Assembly: GCF_900119145.1 (NCBI RefSeq)
Contig: NZ_FPIY01000004.1
Span: forward strand, 186,001 to 250,000
Direction of reading: 5' to 3'
DNA length: 64,000 nt
DNA from: Cellulophaga fucicola
GTDB lineage: Bacteria; Bacteroidota; Bacteroidia; Flavobacteriales; Flavobacteriaceae
The notes under the pieces: generated by a model
Database searches by the model: none
What the model was told of the DNA's origin: nothing
The model's input: the letters and a program-made list of their open reading frames with translations, nothing else
In this document: one piece after another, positions 1-9,377 of the stretch
Layout of the letters: every line of letters begins with the position of its first letter
Numbering within the stretch: position 1 is the stretch's first letter
Translations under genes and position numbers: made by a program

Positions 1-1682
1 CCACAGATATTAGTGGTTATGTTATTGCATCTAAAACAGATACCGACACAGAAAACCAAACCGAGAATAGTTACCAAAACAACAACGATCCTTTTACAGA
101 AAACAGAGCCACCACTGGCAATGCCAATAACTTTTTTACCATTGGTAAAATAACACTAGATTATGACCCAACCTACAAGGAAGATTTTGCTTTTAATACG
201 TTTGTAAAACTAACCAACAACAACGGTTTAAACACCATTAATACAAACAGCCCAACAAATACAAATAGCATACGTACAGCTAATGACATAAATGCACTAA
301 CGCTAAAACAAAATGTAACCTATAGTCGTAAACTAACAGACAACCATACCGGTACTTTAGAGGCTACACACAGTTACACTGTAGACAAGCCCAACACAAA
401 TTGGCAAACAGATAAAGAAATACTACAAGGATTAATTCCGTTACAGGCAGATGATGTGTATAACATACAGCAAACCAAAAAAGTAAAAACACACAGTGTA
501 AATGCCATTGTAAAAGACTATTGGGTGTTAAACAACTACAACCACTTGTATTTTAGTTTGGGTGTAAACTCAACCTTTAACTCTTTTGTAAATGAAGATG
601 TACAGCTCTTAAGTAGCGGAGAAATAAACAATTTTAACACTGCTAATTTTGGTAACAATTTACAGCATAATTTTATAGACACTTATGTAGGTTTAGAATA
701 CAAATTTAGAACCGGTATTTTTACGTTTAAACCTGCCGTATACCAACATTATTTTAATTGGTCTTTACATCAGTTACAAACAAAAACAACCAATACAAAA
801 ACGGTACTTACACCAGAGTTTACTACAGAAATTAAATTTAAAAACGGTGCAAAAGCAACTTTTAAATACAAAGCAAATGCTCGTTTTCCTTCTGTAAATA
901 ACCTTGCAAGTAATTTTATACTCCGTAATTTTAATTCGGTTTTTAGAGGCAATGCCAACCTAGAAAATGAGTTTTTTCATACCACAAGTTTTAATTACTC
1001 TAAAAGAAGTTTATTGCGCGGTTTATTTTACAACTTAAATGTTAGATACAATAAAAAAACAGAGCAATTAAAAGGAGAAACGCAGTTGCAAGGCATTAAC
1101 CAATTTAATTCTTTAATACTATTTACACAACCGGAGGATAGCTGGGTGTTTAGTGGTAATTTTAATAAAAGAATAAAAAAAATAAGGGCTAAATACAGAG
1201 GCTCATACAACTACAGTAATTTTTACCAGCTTGTAAACGCAGAGACACAAAAAAATACCTCTGGGAGATTCTCAAATACCGTAAGCCTAGAGACTGTTTT
1301 TAAAAAGGGCCCAAATTTAGAGGTTGGCTATACACAAACCGATAGTGACTACAACACATCTGTAGGAAAAAACAAGTATAGAAGCACCAACTTATTTACC
1401 TATTTAGATTATGTTTTTCTAGAAAATTTCACCTTAAAAGCAGAATATAATTTTGATAATTATGTGAATAAAGACCGAAACATAGATAATAGCTTTGACA
1501 ATGCTATGGTTTCTCTTTTTTACCAACAAGAAGATAGTCCTTGGGGTTTTGAAATTAAAGCTACTAACCTGTTTGATACACAGTTTAAGCAAGACAATTC
1601 TTTTAGTACATTTTTAATAAGCGATAGTAAAACCTTTATTTTACCACGAATTGTTCTTTTTAAAATTAGCTACAAACTATAA
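1..1682 (+). CDS. Outer-membrane beta-barrel receptor, C-terminal part
   Basis: The frame is open from base 3 to the stop at 1682, so this is the 3' part of a gene that begins before the window; the first in-window start (GTG at 456) is not a real start. The protein is rich in Asn, Thr, Tyr and Phe, with alternating hydrophobic/polar stretches (for example FTLKAEYNFDNYV near the end) that suit transmembrane beta strands, and it ends in an aromatic/hydrophobic strand (KISYKL). This fits the barrel of a TonB-dependent receptor or the related outer-membrane beta-barrel family of Bacteroidota. The plug domain and signal peptide lie outside the window, so the substrate cannot be inferred. It is followed after 45 nt by mfd, which has its own likely promoter. 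Confidence 0.75.
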   Translation, partial: TDISGYVIASKTDTDTENQTENSYQNNNDPFTENRATTGNANNFFTIGKITLDYDPTYKEDFAFNTFVKLTNNNGLNTINTNSPTNTNSIRTANDINALTLKQNVTYSRKLTDNHTGTLEATHSYTVDKPNTNWQTDKEILQGLIPLQADDVYNIQQTKKVKTHSVNAIVKDYWVLNNYNHLYFSLGVNSTFNSFVNEDVQLLSSGEINNFNTANFGNNLQHNFIDTYVGLEYKFRTGIFTFKPAVYQHYFNWSLHQLQTKTTNTKTVLTPEFTTEIKFKNGAKATFKYKANARFPSVNNLASNFILRNFNSVFRGNANLENEFFHTTSFNYSKRSLLRGLFYNLNVRYNKKTEQLKGETQLQGINQFNSLILFTQPEDSWVFSGNFNKRIKKIRAKYRGSYNYSNFYQLVNAETQKNTSGRFSNTVSLETVFKKGPNLEVGYTQTDSDYNTSVGKNKYRSTNLFTYLDYVFLENFTLKAEYNFDNYVNKDRNIDNSFDNAMVSLFYQQEDSPWGFEIKATNLFDTQFKQDNSFSTFLISDSKTFILPRIVLFKISYKL

Positions 1683-1709
1683 TTGTTTAAAATTGTAGCT
1701 TTATATTTG
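1683..1709 (+). promoter_or_regulatory. Likely promoter of mfd
   Basis: A TTG at 1683-1685 is followed after 16 nt by TATATTTG at 1702-1709. This matches the Bacteroidota pattern of a TTG at -33 and TAnnTTTG at -7. It lies between the receptor stop codon and the TTG start of mfd at 1728. Inferred by pattern only. Confidence 0.45.
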
Positions 1710-1727
1710 CAAAAAATGTATTGACTT

Positions 1728-4700
1728 TTGGGAAAATCTCTCATTTTAAAATCGTTGGCACAGCTTCCGCAAATGCAGAAACTGCAAACTACTATTGCCA
1801 AAAATGAAAAAAACACAACACTTACAGGTTTAACAGGCTCTGCCCTATCCTTTGTAATATCTGAAACTTTTAAAGAAGCAGACACCCCTTTTCTGGTTGT
1901 TTTTAGCGACAAAGAAGAGGCTGCTTACCATTTAAATGACTTGGAGCAATTGGTAGGCGAAAAAGATGTACTGTTTTATCCTGGTAGCTACCGTAGACCT
2001 TACCAAATAGACGAGGTAGATAATGCTAATGTACTGCTACGTGCAGAGGTTTTAAACCGAATTAATTCGCGTAAAAAACCAGCATTACTAGTAACGTATC
2101 CAGATGCGCTGTTTGAGAAAGTGGTAACCCGTAAAGAACTAGATAAAAACACACTAAAAATTAAGGTTGATGATACCATTACCCTAGACTTTTTAAACGA
2201 AGTGTTGTTTGAGTATAAGTTTAAACGTGTAGACTTTGTCACCGAACCTGGAGAATTTTCTGTTCGTGGTGGTATTGTAGATGTTTTTTCGTTTTCTAAT
2301 GATGTACCTTACAGAATAGAATTTTTTGGTGATGAGGTAGATAGTATTAGAACTTTTGATGTAGAAACACAATTATCGACAGATAAAGTCACTAAAATTA
2401 CCATTGTACCCAATGTAGAAAACAAATTTTTAGACGAAACAAGAGAAAGCTTTTTAAAATATATTGCTACTAAAACTGTAATATTTTCTAAAAACACTGA
2501 GCTTTTACATGATAGGTTAGACTCGCTTTACACAAAAGCAGAAGAAGCTTTTACAAAACTTACAGGCGAGCTAAAACACGCACAACCCAATGAGTTGTTT
2601 GTAGATTCTAATCAGTTAAAAAAAGAATTTGAGGGGTTTAATGTTATAAGCATTCATCAAACAGCAACAAATGCAGACAAGTCTATTGTTTTTCATTCTA
2701 AACCACAGCCGTCTTTTAATAAAAAGTTCGACTTGCTAATTGAAAACTTAGATCAAAATCACGCTAATAACTACACCAATTATATTTTTTGTTCCACAAA
2801 ACAGCAAGCAAAACGTTTCCATGACATTTTTGACGAAGTAGAACAAGATGTGCATTATCAAACTGTAGTATTGCCTCTTTTTCAAGGTTTTATTTTAGAT
2901 GATATAAAAGTTGCTTGTTATACAGATCATCAAGTTTTTGAACGTTACCATAAGTTTAACCTTAAAAATGGTTACGCTAAAAAGCAGGCCATTACGCTTA
3001 AAGAACTTACCAAATTAGAAATTGGCGATTATGTAACACACATAGATCATGGTGTTGGTAAATTTGGCGGGTTACAGAAAATAGATGTAGAAGGCAAAAA
3101 ACAAGAGGCTATTAAATTAATGTATAGCGAACGAGATGTGCTGTACGTAAGTATACACTCTTTACACAAAATATCTAAGTTTGCTGGCAAGGACGGTAAA
3201 CCTCCAAAAATATTTAAACTTGGTTCTGGCGCTTGGAAAAAACTAAAGCAAAAAACAAAAACTAGAGTTAAACAAATTGCGTTTGACCTTATTAAAGTGT
3301 ACGCCAACCGTAGGCTTAAAAAAGGCTTTAAATACGCTCCAGACACGTATTTACAGCACGAGCTAGAGGCATCTTTTATTTACGAAGATACTCCGGACCA
3401 AAGTACGGCTACAGAAGATATTAAAAAAGATATGGAGAGCGATAGACCAATGGACCGTCTTATTTGTGGCGATGTTGGTTTTGGTAAAACGGAAGTTGCC
3501 ATACGCGCTGCTTTTAAAGCTGTAGATAACGGCAAACAAGTTGCTGTTTTAGTACCTACAACTATATTGGCTTTTCAGCACCAAAAAACATTTGCAGAAC
3601 GTTTAAAAGATATGCCTATTACGGTAGATTATGTAAACCGATTTAGAACTGCAAAAGAGAAAAGAGAAACCTTAGAACGTTTAGCAGAAGGCAAAGTAGA
3701 TATTATAATTGGCACACACCAACTGGTAAATAAAAATGTAAAATTTAAAGATCTAGGACTACTTATTGTAGATGAAGAACAAAAATTTGGAGTTGCCGTA
3801 AAAGACAAATTAAAGTCTATTAAAGAAAATGTAGATGTACTTACTTTAACTGCAACACCTATACCAAGAACATTGCAATTTAGTTTAATGGCGGCCAGAG
3901 ATTTATCGGTTATAAACACAGCGCCACCAAACAGATACCCAATAGACAGTCACGTTGTACGCTTTACAGAAGATACTATTAGAGATGCCGTTTCTTACGA
4001 GATACAACGAGGCGGACAAGTGTTTTTTATACACAACCGCATAGAGAATATTAAAGAGGTTGCTGGTATGTTACAACGTTTGGTTCCTGATGCTAAAATT
4101 GGCATAGGTCACGGACAAATGGAAGGTAAAAAACTAGAGACCTTAATGCTTGCTTTTATGAATGGTGAGTTTGATGTTTTAGTGTCTACCACCATTATAG
4201 AAAGTGGTTTAGATGTGCCAAATGCCAACACCATATTTATAAACAATGCCAATAATTTTGGTTTAAGTGATTTACACCAAATGCGTGGTCGTGTTGGACG
4301 TAGCAATAAAAAGGCTTTTTGCTACTTTATTACACCTCCTTATGACTCTATGAGTACCGATGCCCGTAAACGTATACAAGCACTAGAACAGTTTACAGAA
4401 TTGGGTAGCGGGTTTAATATTGCAATGAAAGATTTAGAAATTCGCGGTGCAGGAGATATTTTAGGTGGTGAGCAAAGCGGATTTATTAATGAAATTGGTT
4501 TTGATGCCTATCAGAAAATATTAGCCGAAACCGTAGAAGAATTAAAAGAAAACGAGTTTAAAGATTTATACGAAGAAGTAGAAGGTAAAGACAAAGTATT
4601 TGTAAAAGAAACTCAGATAGACTCGGATTTTGAACTTTTATTTCCTGATGATTATGTAAATAATGTTACAGAACGATTAAACTTATACACCCAATTAAAC

Positions 4701-5069
4701 CTAATTACAACAGAAGAAGGTTTAGCTAAATTTGAAAAAGAATTGGTAGACCGTTTTGGAGAAATACCTAGTCCGGTTGAAGACTTACTAAACTCGGTTC
4801 GTATAAAATGGATTGCTAACAGTATTGGCCTAGAGAAAATAGTACTTAAAAAAGGTAAAATGATTGGGTACTTTATTGCCGACCAACAATCTGGCTTTTA
4901 CCAAAGTCCAAAATTCACTAAAGTTTTGCAGTTTGTACAAGCCTTTAATTCTATCTGTAAAATGAAAGAAAAAGAGACTAGGACAGGTTTGCGTCTATTA
5001 TTGGTTTTTGATAAAATTACAACAGTAGAAAAAGCGCTAAAGAGTTTAATCCCTTTTAACGCGAACTAA
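1728..5069 (+). CDS. mfd: Transcription-repair coupling factor Mfd
   Basis: Mfd is the ATP-dependent translocase that removes RNA polymerase stalled at DNA lesions and recruits UvrA. The 1113-residue protein has the usual order: an N-terminal UvrB-like region (GEFSVRGGIVDVF), a CarD-like RNA polymerase interaction domain around residues 425-480 (GDYVTHIDHGVGKF), then a superfamily 2 helicase core with Walker A GDVGFGKTE at 581-589, a DEEQ Walker B box, the TATPIPRTL motif and the QMRGRVGR motif VI, and a C-terminal TRCF domain. Length is typical. The start is uncertain: the only upstream in-frame start is TTG at 1728 because the nearby ATG at 1716 runs into a stop at once; an internal ATG lies at 1773. 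It stands alone between the receptor and a thioredoxin-fold gene. Confidence 0.97.
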   Translation: MGKSLILKSLAQLPQMQKLQTTIAKNEKNTTLTGLTGSALSFVISETFKEADTPFLVVFSDKEEAAYHLNDLEQLVGEKDVLFYPGSYRRPYQIDEVDNANVLLRAEVLNRINSRKKPALLVTYPDALFEKVVTRKELDKNTLKIKVDDTITLDFLNEVLFEYKFKRVDFVTEPGEFSVRGGIVDVFSFSNDVPYRIEFFGDEVDSIRTFDVETQLSTDKVTKITIVPNVENKFLDETRESFLKYIATKTVIFSKNTELLHDRLDSLYTKAEEAFTKLTGELKHAQPNELFVDSNQLKKEFEGFNVISIHQTATNADKSIVFHSKPQPSFNKKFDLLIENLDQNHANNYTNYIFCSTKQQAKRFHDIFDEVEQDVHYQTVVLPLFQGFILDDIKVACYTDHQVFERYHKFNLKNGYAKKQAITLKELTKLEIGDYVTHIDHGVGKFGGLQKIDVEGKKQEAIKLMYSERDVLYVSIHSLHKISKFAGKDGKPPKIFKLGSGAWKKLKQKTKTRVKQIAFDLIKVYANRRLKKGFKYAPDTYLQHELEASFIYEDTPDQSTATEDIKKDMESDRPMDRLICGDVGFGKTEVAIRAAFKAVDNGKQVAVLVPTTILAFQHQKTFAERLKDMPITVDYVNRFRTAKEKRETLERLAEGKVDIIIGTHQLVNKNVKFKDLGLLIVDEEQKFGVAVKDKLKSIKENVDVLTLTATPIPRTLQFSLMAARDLSVINTAPPNRYPIDSHVVRFTEDTIRDAVSYEIQRGGQVFFIHNRIENIKEVAGMLQRLVPDAKIGIGHGQMEGKKLETLMLAFMNGEFDVLVSTTIIESGLDVPNANTIFINNANNFGLSDLHQMRGRVGRSNKKAFCYFITPPYDSMSTDARKRIQALEQFTELGSGFNIAMKDLEIRGAGDILGGEQSGFINEIGFDAYQKILAETVEELKENEFKDLYEEVEGKDKVFVKETQIDSDFELLFPDDYVNNVTERLNLYTQLNLITTEEGLAKFEKELVDRFGEIPSPVEDLLNSVRIKWIANSIGLEKIVLKKGKMIGYFIADQQSGFYQSPKFTKVLQFVQAFNSICKMKEKETRTGLRLLLVFDKITTVEKALKSLIPFNAN

Positions 5070-5151
5070 AAATAATGTATGATGCAAGTTTGGTTCGGTT
5101 TTTGAAAATAAACTAAGTAACTAAGCACTAACAATTGCTAAAAAGCAAACT

Positions 5152-6465
5152 ATGAAAAAATTACTACCACTTTTACTTGTCCTTATCACCACAGTTATAT
5201 CTGCGCAACATACTATTTCTGGTACATTTTCACCTGCCAAAGAGTATACTTGGCTTATTGCATACCAGCTTAAACCTGGAACGCAAGTATATGTTGCAGA
5301 CACAAAGATAGAAGATGGTAAGTTTAGCATAGAAATGCCAGCAAATGCTGCTCCTGGAACATACAGGTTGGTATATGCAGTACCACAAGAAGAGTTTAAT
5401 TTTGATATTCTTTATAGTGGTAAAGAAGACATCGTTTTAAATTTTAATGCACAAGATGGTGCAACGTATACAGTATCAGAAGAAAACAAAACACTAAACA
5501 GTTACTTTTTAGAAATTAATGCATTACAAAAACAAGTTATAGATTTTTACACCTCTAGTAATACTGACAAAAAAGAGTTAGCTAAATTATATTCTAAAAT
5601 TGAAAGCATACAAGCCAGATACGAGAATAACGCTAAGAACCTTATTGCTTCTAATTTTATTAAAGCCAACAAGCCATACATTGCTAAAGACTATGAGACT
5701 ATTTATGATTTTGTAGAAAACAAAAAGAAAAACTATTTTGCCGCTATAGACTTTAAAAATACAAACTTACAAGCATCGTCTTTTTTAACAGACAAGACAT
5801 TAAACTACGTGTTTACTTCTTTGCCTTTAAATAAGATAACCAAAAGCGCTACAGAGACTATTCTACAACAAAATATAGAAACCGTTGCAAGTAAGCTAGA
5901 TGGTGTTAAAGAAACATTTAAGTTTAGCTTGTATTACGATTTATGGATTTATGCTGCTAGTGCACAGTATGATAAAACATCTGATTTTATCTATGCTAAT
6001 TATCTAAAAAAACTAGGGAACATTACCAATAATCAAGAACTTATAAAAAGTATAGAAGCGCATTCTAGGTTAAGAATTGGTTCCAATGCACCAGAAATTA
6101 CTTGGAACAATGACAAAAACAGCCTAAGTAAATTAGAAGCTGCAGATAATTATGTCGTTATTTTCTGGAGCAGTACTTGTTCTCATTGTTTAAAAGAATT
6201 ACCGGAGTTAAACAAGGTAATGAAAGAGTATCCTAATGTAAAGGTGCTTGCTGTTGGTTTAGAAGACGAGTACAATTACTGGGATACAGAATCTGCTAAG
6301 CTGGGTAACTTTACGCACGCATTAGCTTTAGGCAAATGGGATAGTAAATATGCAGATTTATACAACGTATCTGCTACACCAACCTATTACATTCTGGACA
6401 AGGATAAAAAAATTGTGAATAAACCAGAAACCTACAAAGACGTTATTGCCTATTTAAAAAAATAA
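5152..6465 (+). CDS. Thioredoxin-fold (TlpA/AhpC-TSA-like) secreted protein
   Basis: A cleavable signal peptide (MKKLLPLLLVLITTVISAQ) directs export. Residues about 20-130 resemble the DUF4369-type beta domain common in Bacteroidota thiol-disulfide proteins (HTISGTFSPAKEYTWLIAYQ...). The C-terminal third is a thioredoxin fold with the active-site motif CSHC at residues 343-346 inside WSSTCSHCLKELPEL, and a cis-proline region (SATPTYYILD). Together these suggest a periplasmic thiol-disulfide oxidoreductase, which would reduce or isomerise disulfides; substrate unknown. The gene stands alone, 82 nt after mfd, and converges with the minus-strand gene that follows. Confidence 0.85.
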   Translation: MKKLLPLLLVLITTVISAQHTISGTFSPAKEYTWLIAYQLKPGTQVYVADTKIEDGKFSIEMPANAAPGTYRLVYAVPQEEFNFDILYSGKEDIVLNFNAQDGATYTVSEENKTLNSYFLEINALQKQVIDFYTSSNTDKKELAKLYSKIESIQARYENNAKNLIASNFIKANKPYIAKDYETIYDFVENKKKNYFAAIDFKNTNLQASSFLTDKTLNYVFTSLPLNKITKSATETILQQNIETVASKLDGVKETFKFSLYYDLWIYAASAQYDKTSDFIYANYLKKLGNITNNQELIKSIEAHSRLRIGSNAPEITWNNDKNSLSKLEAADNYVVIFWSSTCSHCLKELPELNKVMKEYPNVKVLAVGLEDEYNYWDTESAKLGNFTHALALGKWDSKYADLYNVSATPTYYILDKDKKIVNKPETYKDVIAYLKK

Positions 6466-6495
6466 GCAAAGAATCATCTTTTAAAAATTTAGATC

Positions 6496-7155
6496 TTATA
6501 AAGCCTTTAGATCTTTTATAGTTTTAAAGGCTACATCTACCTGCTCATCATTTACTAAAATAGTAAACTCATTTGTAGTAGAAATAACTTCATATAAAAC
6601 AATACCTTCCCAAGCTAAACGCTGAAATATAAAATAGTAAATACCAGGTACAGAAACATTCTCTGCTGGCAACTTTACAGTTATAGAAGACAAGTTTTCT
6701 GCTTTTTGCGTACATCTTTCGTGCTTAAACAACTCTTCAACCGTAGCGTCTAGTGAATTATTTACAACAATATTTAATTCATTTACACCTCTAGAAGACG
6801 TATAAAAAATATCCTTGTTTTTATTTACTTCGCGCAATAAGTTTGTTTGGTTATCTAAAATAGAATCTGATACTAAAAAAGTAAAATCTGTTAATGAAGA
6901 ACGCACAGTAATTTCACCTATATTTTTAAGAACCTTTATTATTTTGTGTGTAGCTCTAAATTCAAGATCGTCAGACAATCTTTTTAAAGCCATAACTATA
7001 GCTCCGTTTCTAATGTCTTTACCTAATTCAGATTCAATTTCTGGCTTAATTATTCTAGATAAAGAAGTTAAGTTAATAATACTCTGTGCTAAAGCGCTTT
7101 GCAGAAAAGGTTTCTTTTTAATGTACTCTTCTACTACTGATGATATTGTTTTCAT
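6496..7155 (-). CDS. ACT-domain protein related to aspartate kinase regulatory part
   Basis: 219 residues without signal peptide. The C-terminal part (ITVKLPAENVSVPGIYYFIFQRLAWEGIVLYEVISTTNEFTILV) has the beta-alpha-beta pattern of an ACT domain of the aspartokinase type, with the PGI...F..LA..GI core. The N-terminal half is helical and predicted soluble. There is no kinase domain, so an aspartate kinase name, which such proteins sometimes receive, would be wrong; a regulatory or ligand-sensing role is more likely. Start ATG at 7155 is followed by MKTISSVVEEYIKKK. It converges with the thioredoxin-fold gene and runs in the same direction as yraN, 167 nt away. Confidence 0.65.
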   Translation of the reverse strand: MKTISSVVEEYIKKKPFLQSALAQSIINLTSLSRIIKPEIESELGKDIRNGAIVMALKRLSDDLEFRATHKIIKVLKNIGEITVRSSLTDFTFLVSDSILDNQTNLLREVNKNKDIFYTSSRGVNELNIVVNNSLDATVEELFKHERCTQKAENLSSITVKLPAENVSVPGIYYFIFQRLAWEGIVLYEVISTTNEFTILVNDEQVDVAFKTIKDLKAL

Positions 7156-7322
7156 CTCGTTAGTGGGGTTTGGTTAAACGTTTTGGTTGTTTGCCTTTAA
7201 TTTAGTTAAAAAAATATTCTTATTCGACCTAATAGAATGAAAAATATTTTTTGAAAGCTCAAAAATAACAAATTGTTTTAAATATAACAATCCTAAATTA
7301 TTAAAAATACCCGCTATAGATT

Positions 7323-7682
7323 TCAAAAATGATAAAAAGCGTCTTTTAAATGCTCAATTTTTAAACTATCATCATTTTTAAGAACTGTGATAATATCAAA
7401 ACGTACATCTACATCTAAATCATACTCAGTTACATAGTGATCTGCAGCCAACACTAAAAGTTTAATTTTTTTAGCTGTAACAGTTTCGGCTATGTACTGT
7501 AAAGCATCACTTCTTCTAGATTTTACCTCAACAATTGCCAAAGTGTTATTTAGTTGTGCAATTATATCTACCTCAGCTTTTAAATACCTGTAATTTATAT
7601 GTCTTATGGTGTATCCATTTTTCTCTAAATGCTGTATAGCAAGGTGTTCTCCTTCTTTTCCAAATTCGTTATGAGCTCCCAC
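7323..7682 (-). CDS. YraN/UPF0102 family nuclease-fold protein
   Basis: 119 residues, the usual length of the UPF0102 (YraN) family. The sequence carries the family's restriction-endonuclease-like core: GKEGEHLAIQHLEKNGY near the N-terminus, then EVDIIAQ..NTLAIVEVKSRRSDA, which contains the D...E-x-K catalytic-type residues. The family is thought to be related to Holliday junction resolvase-type nucleases, but its function is not settled. ATG at 7682 begins MGAHNEFGKEGE, the normal start. Divergent from the DUF1800 gene at 7878. Confidence 0.9.
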   Translation of the reverse strand: MGAHNEFGKEGEHLAIQHLEKNGYTIRHINYRYLKAEVDIIAQLNNTLAIVEVKSRRSDALQYIAETVTAKKIKLLVLAADHYVTEYDLDVDVRFDIITVLKNDDSLKIEHLKDAFYHF

Positions 7683-7810
7683 TTTAAAAGTTTAACTAAC
7701 AAAATACGGTATTTCATCGAAAAATAATGCTTTTCATCATCTAAAATTGCAAATTGTACGTAGGTAATAAAGTTAACTATGTTAAAATTTTTAACCATAA
7801 ATATACTGTG

Positions 7811-7825
7811 CGCTAAATTTTAGCG
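7811..7825. promoter_or_regulatory. 15-nt palindrome upstream of DUF1800 gene
   Basis: CGCTAAATTTTAGCG is a perfect palindrome with seven-base arms around a central base. It lies in the 195-nt divergent region between yraN and the DUF1800 gene, 53 nt before the latter's start, where an operator would be expected. No regulator can be named. Confidence 0.3.
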
Positions 7826-7877
7826 TTAAAAGTTAACACACGACCTAATAACCAATAATACTAATGCAACAATAATT

Positions 7878-9368
7878 ATGGCATATTTTGTGAATTGCAA
7901 CACTGCATCGCTAAACCCCATAGGTGGTTCACTAGACAAACAAAAAGCAGAACACCTTTACAGAAGATTAGGTTTTAGTGCCTCTGTTGACACTATAAAT
8001 GCTGCTATTGGACAACCAATATCCGCATATATAGACAACTTAATAGCCCAGGCAGTTAGTATGCCAGAAATTGCTGCTCCTGTTTGGGGCAATTGGACGG
8101 GCGCAGATTATCCTGAGGATAGTGATGATAGAAATCCTATATTAAATCAGCAAAAAAACGAATTTTACAATTTATATATATCAAGTTTAGTAACCAATAA
8201 TCTTAGAGACCGTTTAAGTTTCTTTTGGAGCAATCATTTTGTTACAGAATACAGAAACTATAGAGCAGCTCCTCTATTATATCGTTATGTAGATTGTTTA
8301 CAACGTAACTCTATTGGCAACTTTAAAACATTTGTTAGTGAAATAGGACTAACAGATGCTATGTTGTATTATCTAGATGGTGTTTACAACAATGGTAACA
8401 ATCCCAATGAAAATTACGGTCGTGAATTATACGAACTGTTTACGTTGGGCGAAGGAAACAACTATACCGAAGAAGATATTATAGAAACAGCAAGGGCACT
8501 TACGGGATACGTAGAAAGAGGTGATGAAAGTTATACTCCAATTACGTTTAACCCAGAAAAGCATGATGCTGAGAGTAAAACTATATTAGGCCAAACTGCT
8601 AATTTTGATTATGATGGTGTTATAGATAATCTATTTACACAAAGACCAAATGAGATTAGCTGGTTTATCTGTAAAAAGCTTTATGAATTCTTTGTGCATC
8701 CAGATTCAGATGATGCAACAGGCAGTAACGCAGAGGAAATAATACAAGGCTTAGCTGCTACTTTTAGAGCTAATGATTTTGAAATTGCACCTGTATTAGC
8801 CCAACTTTTTAAAAGTGAACACTTTTTTGACGAAGAAGCTATTGGTGTTATTATTAAGAGTCCGTTTGACATTTATATAAATCTAATAAACGAAACAAAG
8901 TTTTCTTACGATGATGATACCATTGCTAGTATTGAAAACATTTGTAGATTAATAGGTCAAGAACTATTTAACCCTCCAGGAGTAGAAGGCTGGTACAGAG
9001 ACAGAACTTGGATTAACACCAATTTTATGATTGGCCGTTGGTTATCATCAGAGTTGTTTTTACAAAATGCTTTTAATGCCGACTCTGAACAATTTAGAAC
9101 TTTTGCTCTAGACGCTACAGGTCCAACTGGTATGACTACAAATGACCCTGACGAAGTAAGCAAGGCAATTTTAGACAAACTATTACCTAAAGGTATTGCA
9201 GATGATGAATTACAAAATGCATATGATGTATTTAGGAGTGATGTTCCAGAACAATATTATATTGGTGGAATAGATGGCTCATGGAGTCTTTATTATCCAG
9301 GAGCAGAAAACCAAGTATATTTATTATTACTACACATTGTTAGACAACCAGAATTTCAATTAAAATAA
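7878..9368 (+). CDS. DUF1800 domain protein
   Basis: 496 residues, recognised as the DUF1800 family by the N-terminal AEHLYRRLGFSASVDTI, the LRDRLSFFWSNHFVTEYRNY segment, the NYGRELYELFTLGEGNNYTEEDIIETARALTGY block and the FNPPGVEGWYRDRTWINT block. Members sit next to DUF1501 genes in many bacteria, exactly as here (9-nt gap to the next gene), so the two probably work as a pair at or outside the membrane. No clear signal peptide is visible at this start. The biochemical role of the family is unknown to me. Confidence 0.88.
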   Translation: MAYFVNCNTASLNPIGGSLDKQKAEHLYRRLGFSASVDTINAAIGQPISAYIDNLIAQAVSMPEIAAPVWGNWTGADYPEDSDDRNPILNQQKNEFYNLYISSLVTNNLRDRLSFFWSNHFVTEYRNYRAAPLLYRYVDCLQRNSIGNFKTFVSEIGLTDAMLYYLDGVYNNGNNPNENYGRELYELFTLGEGNNYTEEDIIETARALTGYVERGDESYTPITFNPEKHDAESKTILGQTANFDYDGVIDNLFTQRPNEISWFICKKLYEFFVHPDSDDATGSNAEEIIQGLAATFRANDFEIAPVLAQLFKSEHFFDEEAIGVIIKSPFDIYINLINETKFSYDDDTIASIENICRLIGQELFNPPGVEGWYRDRTWINTNFMIGRWLSSELFLQNAFNADSEQFRTFALDATGPTGMTTNDPDEVSKAILDKLLPKGIADDELQNAYDVFRSDVPEQYYIGGIDGSWSLYYPGAENQVYLLLLHIVRQPEFQLK

Positions 9369-9377
9369 CCATTTATT

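Noticed and set aside
770..958. Short frames opposite the large core genes (for example inside the receptor, mfd and dnaE)
   Set aside because: They are shadows of strongly coding frames and have no features of their own.
6496..7155. Aspartate kinase as the product of this gene
   Set aside because: Only the ACT-type regulatory part is present; there is no kinase domain.
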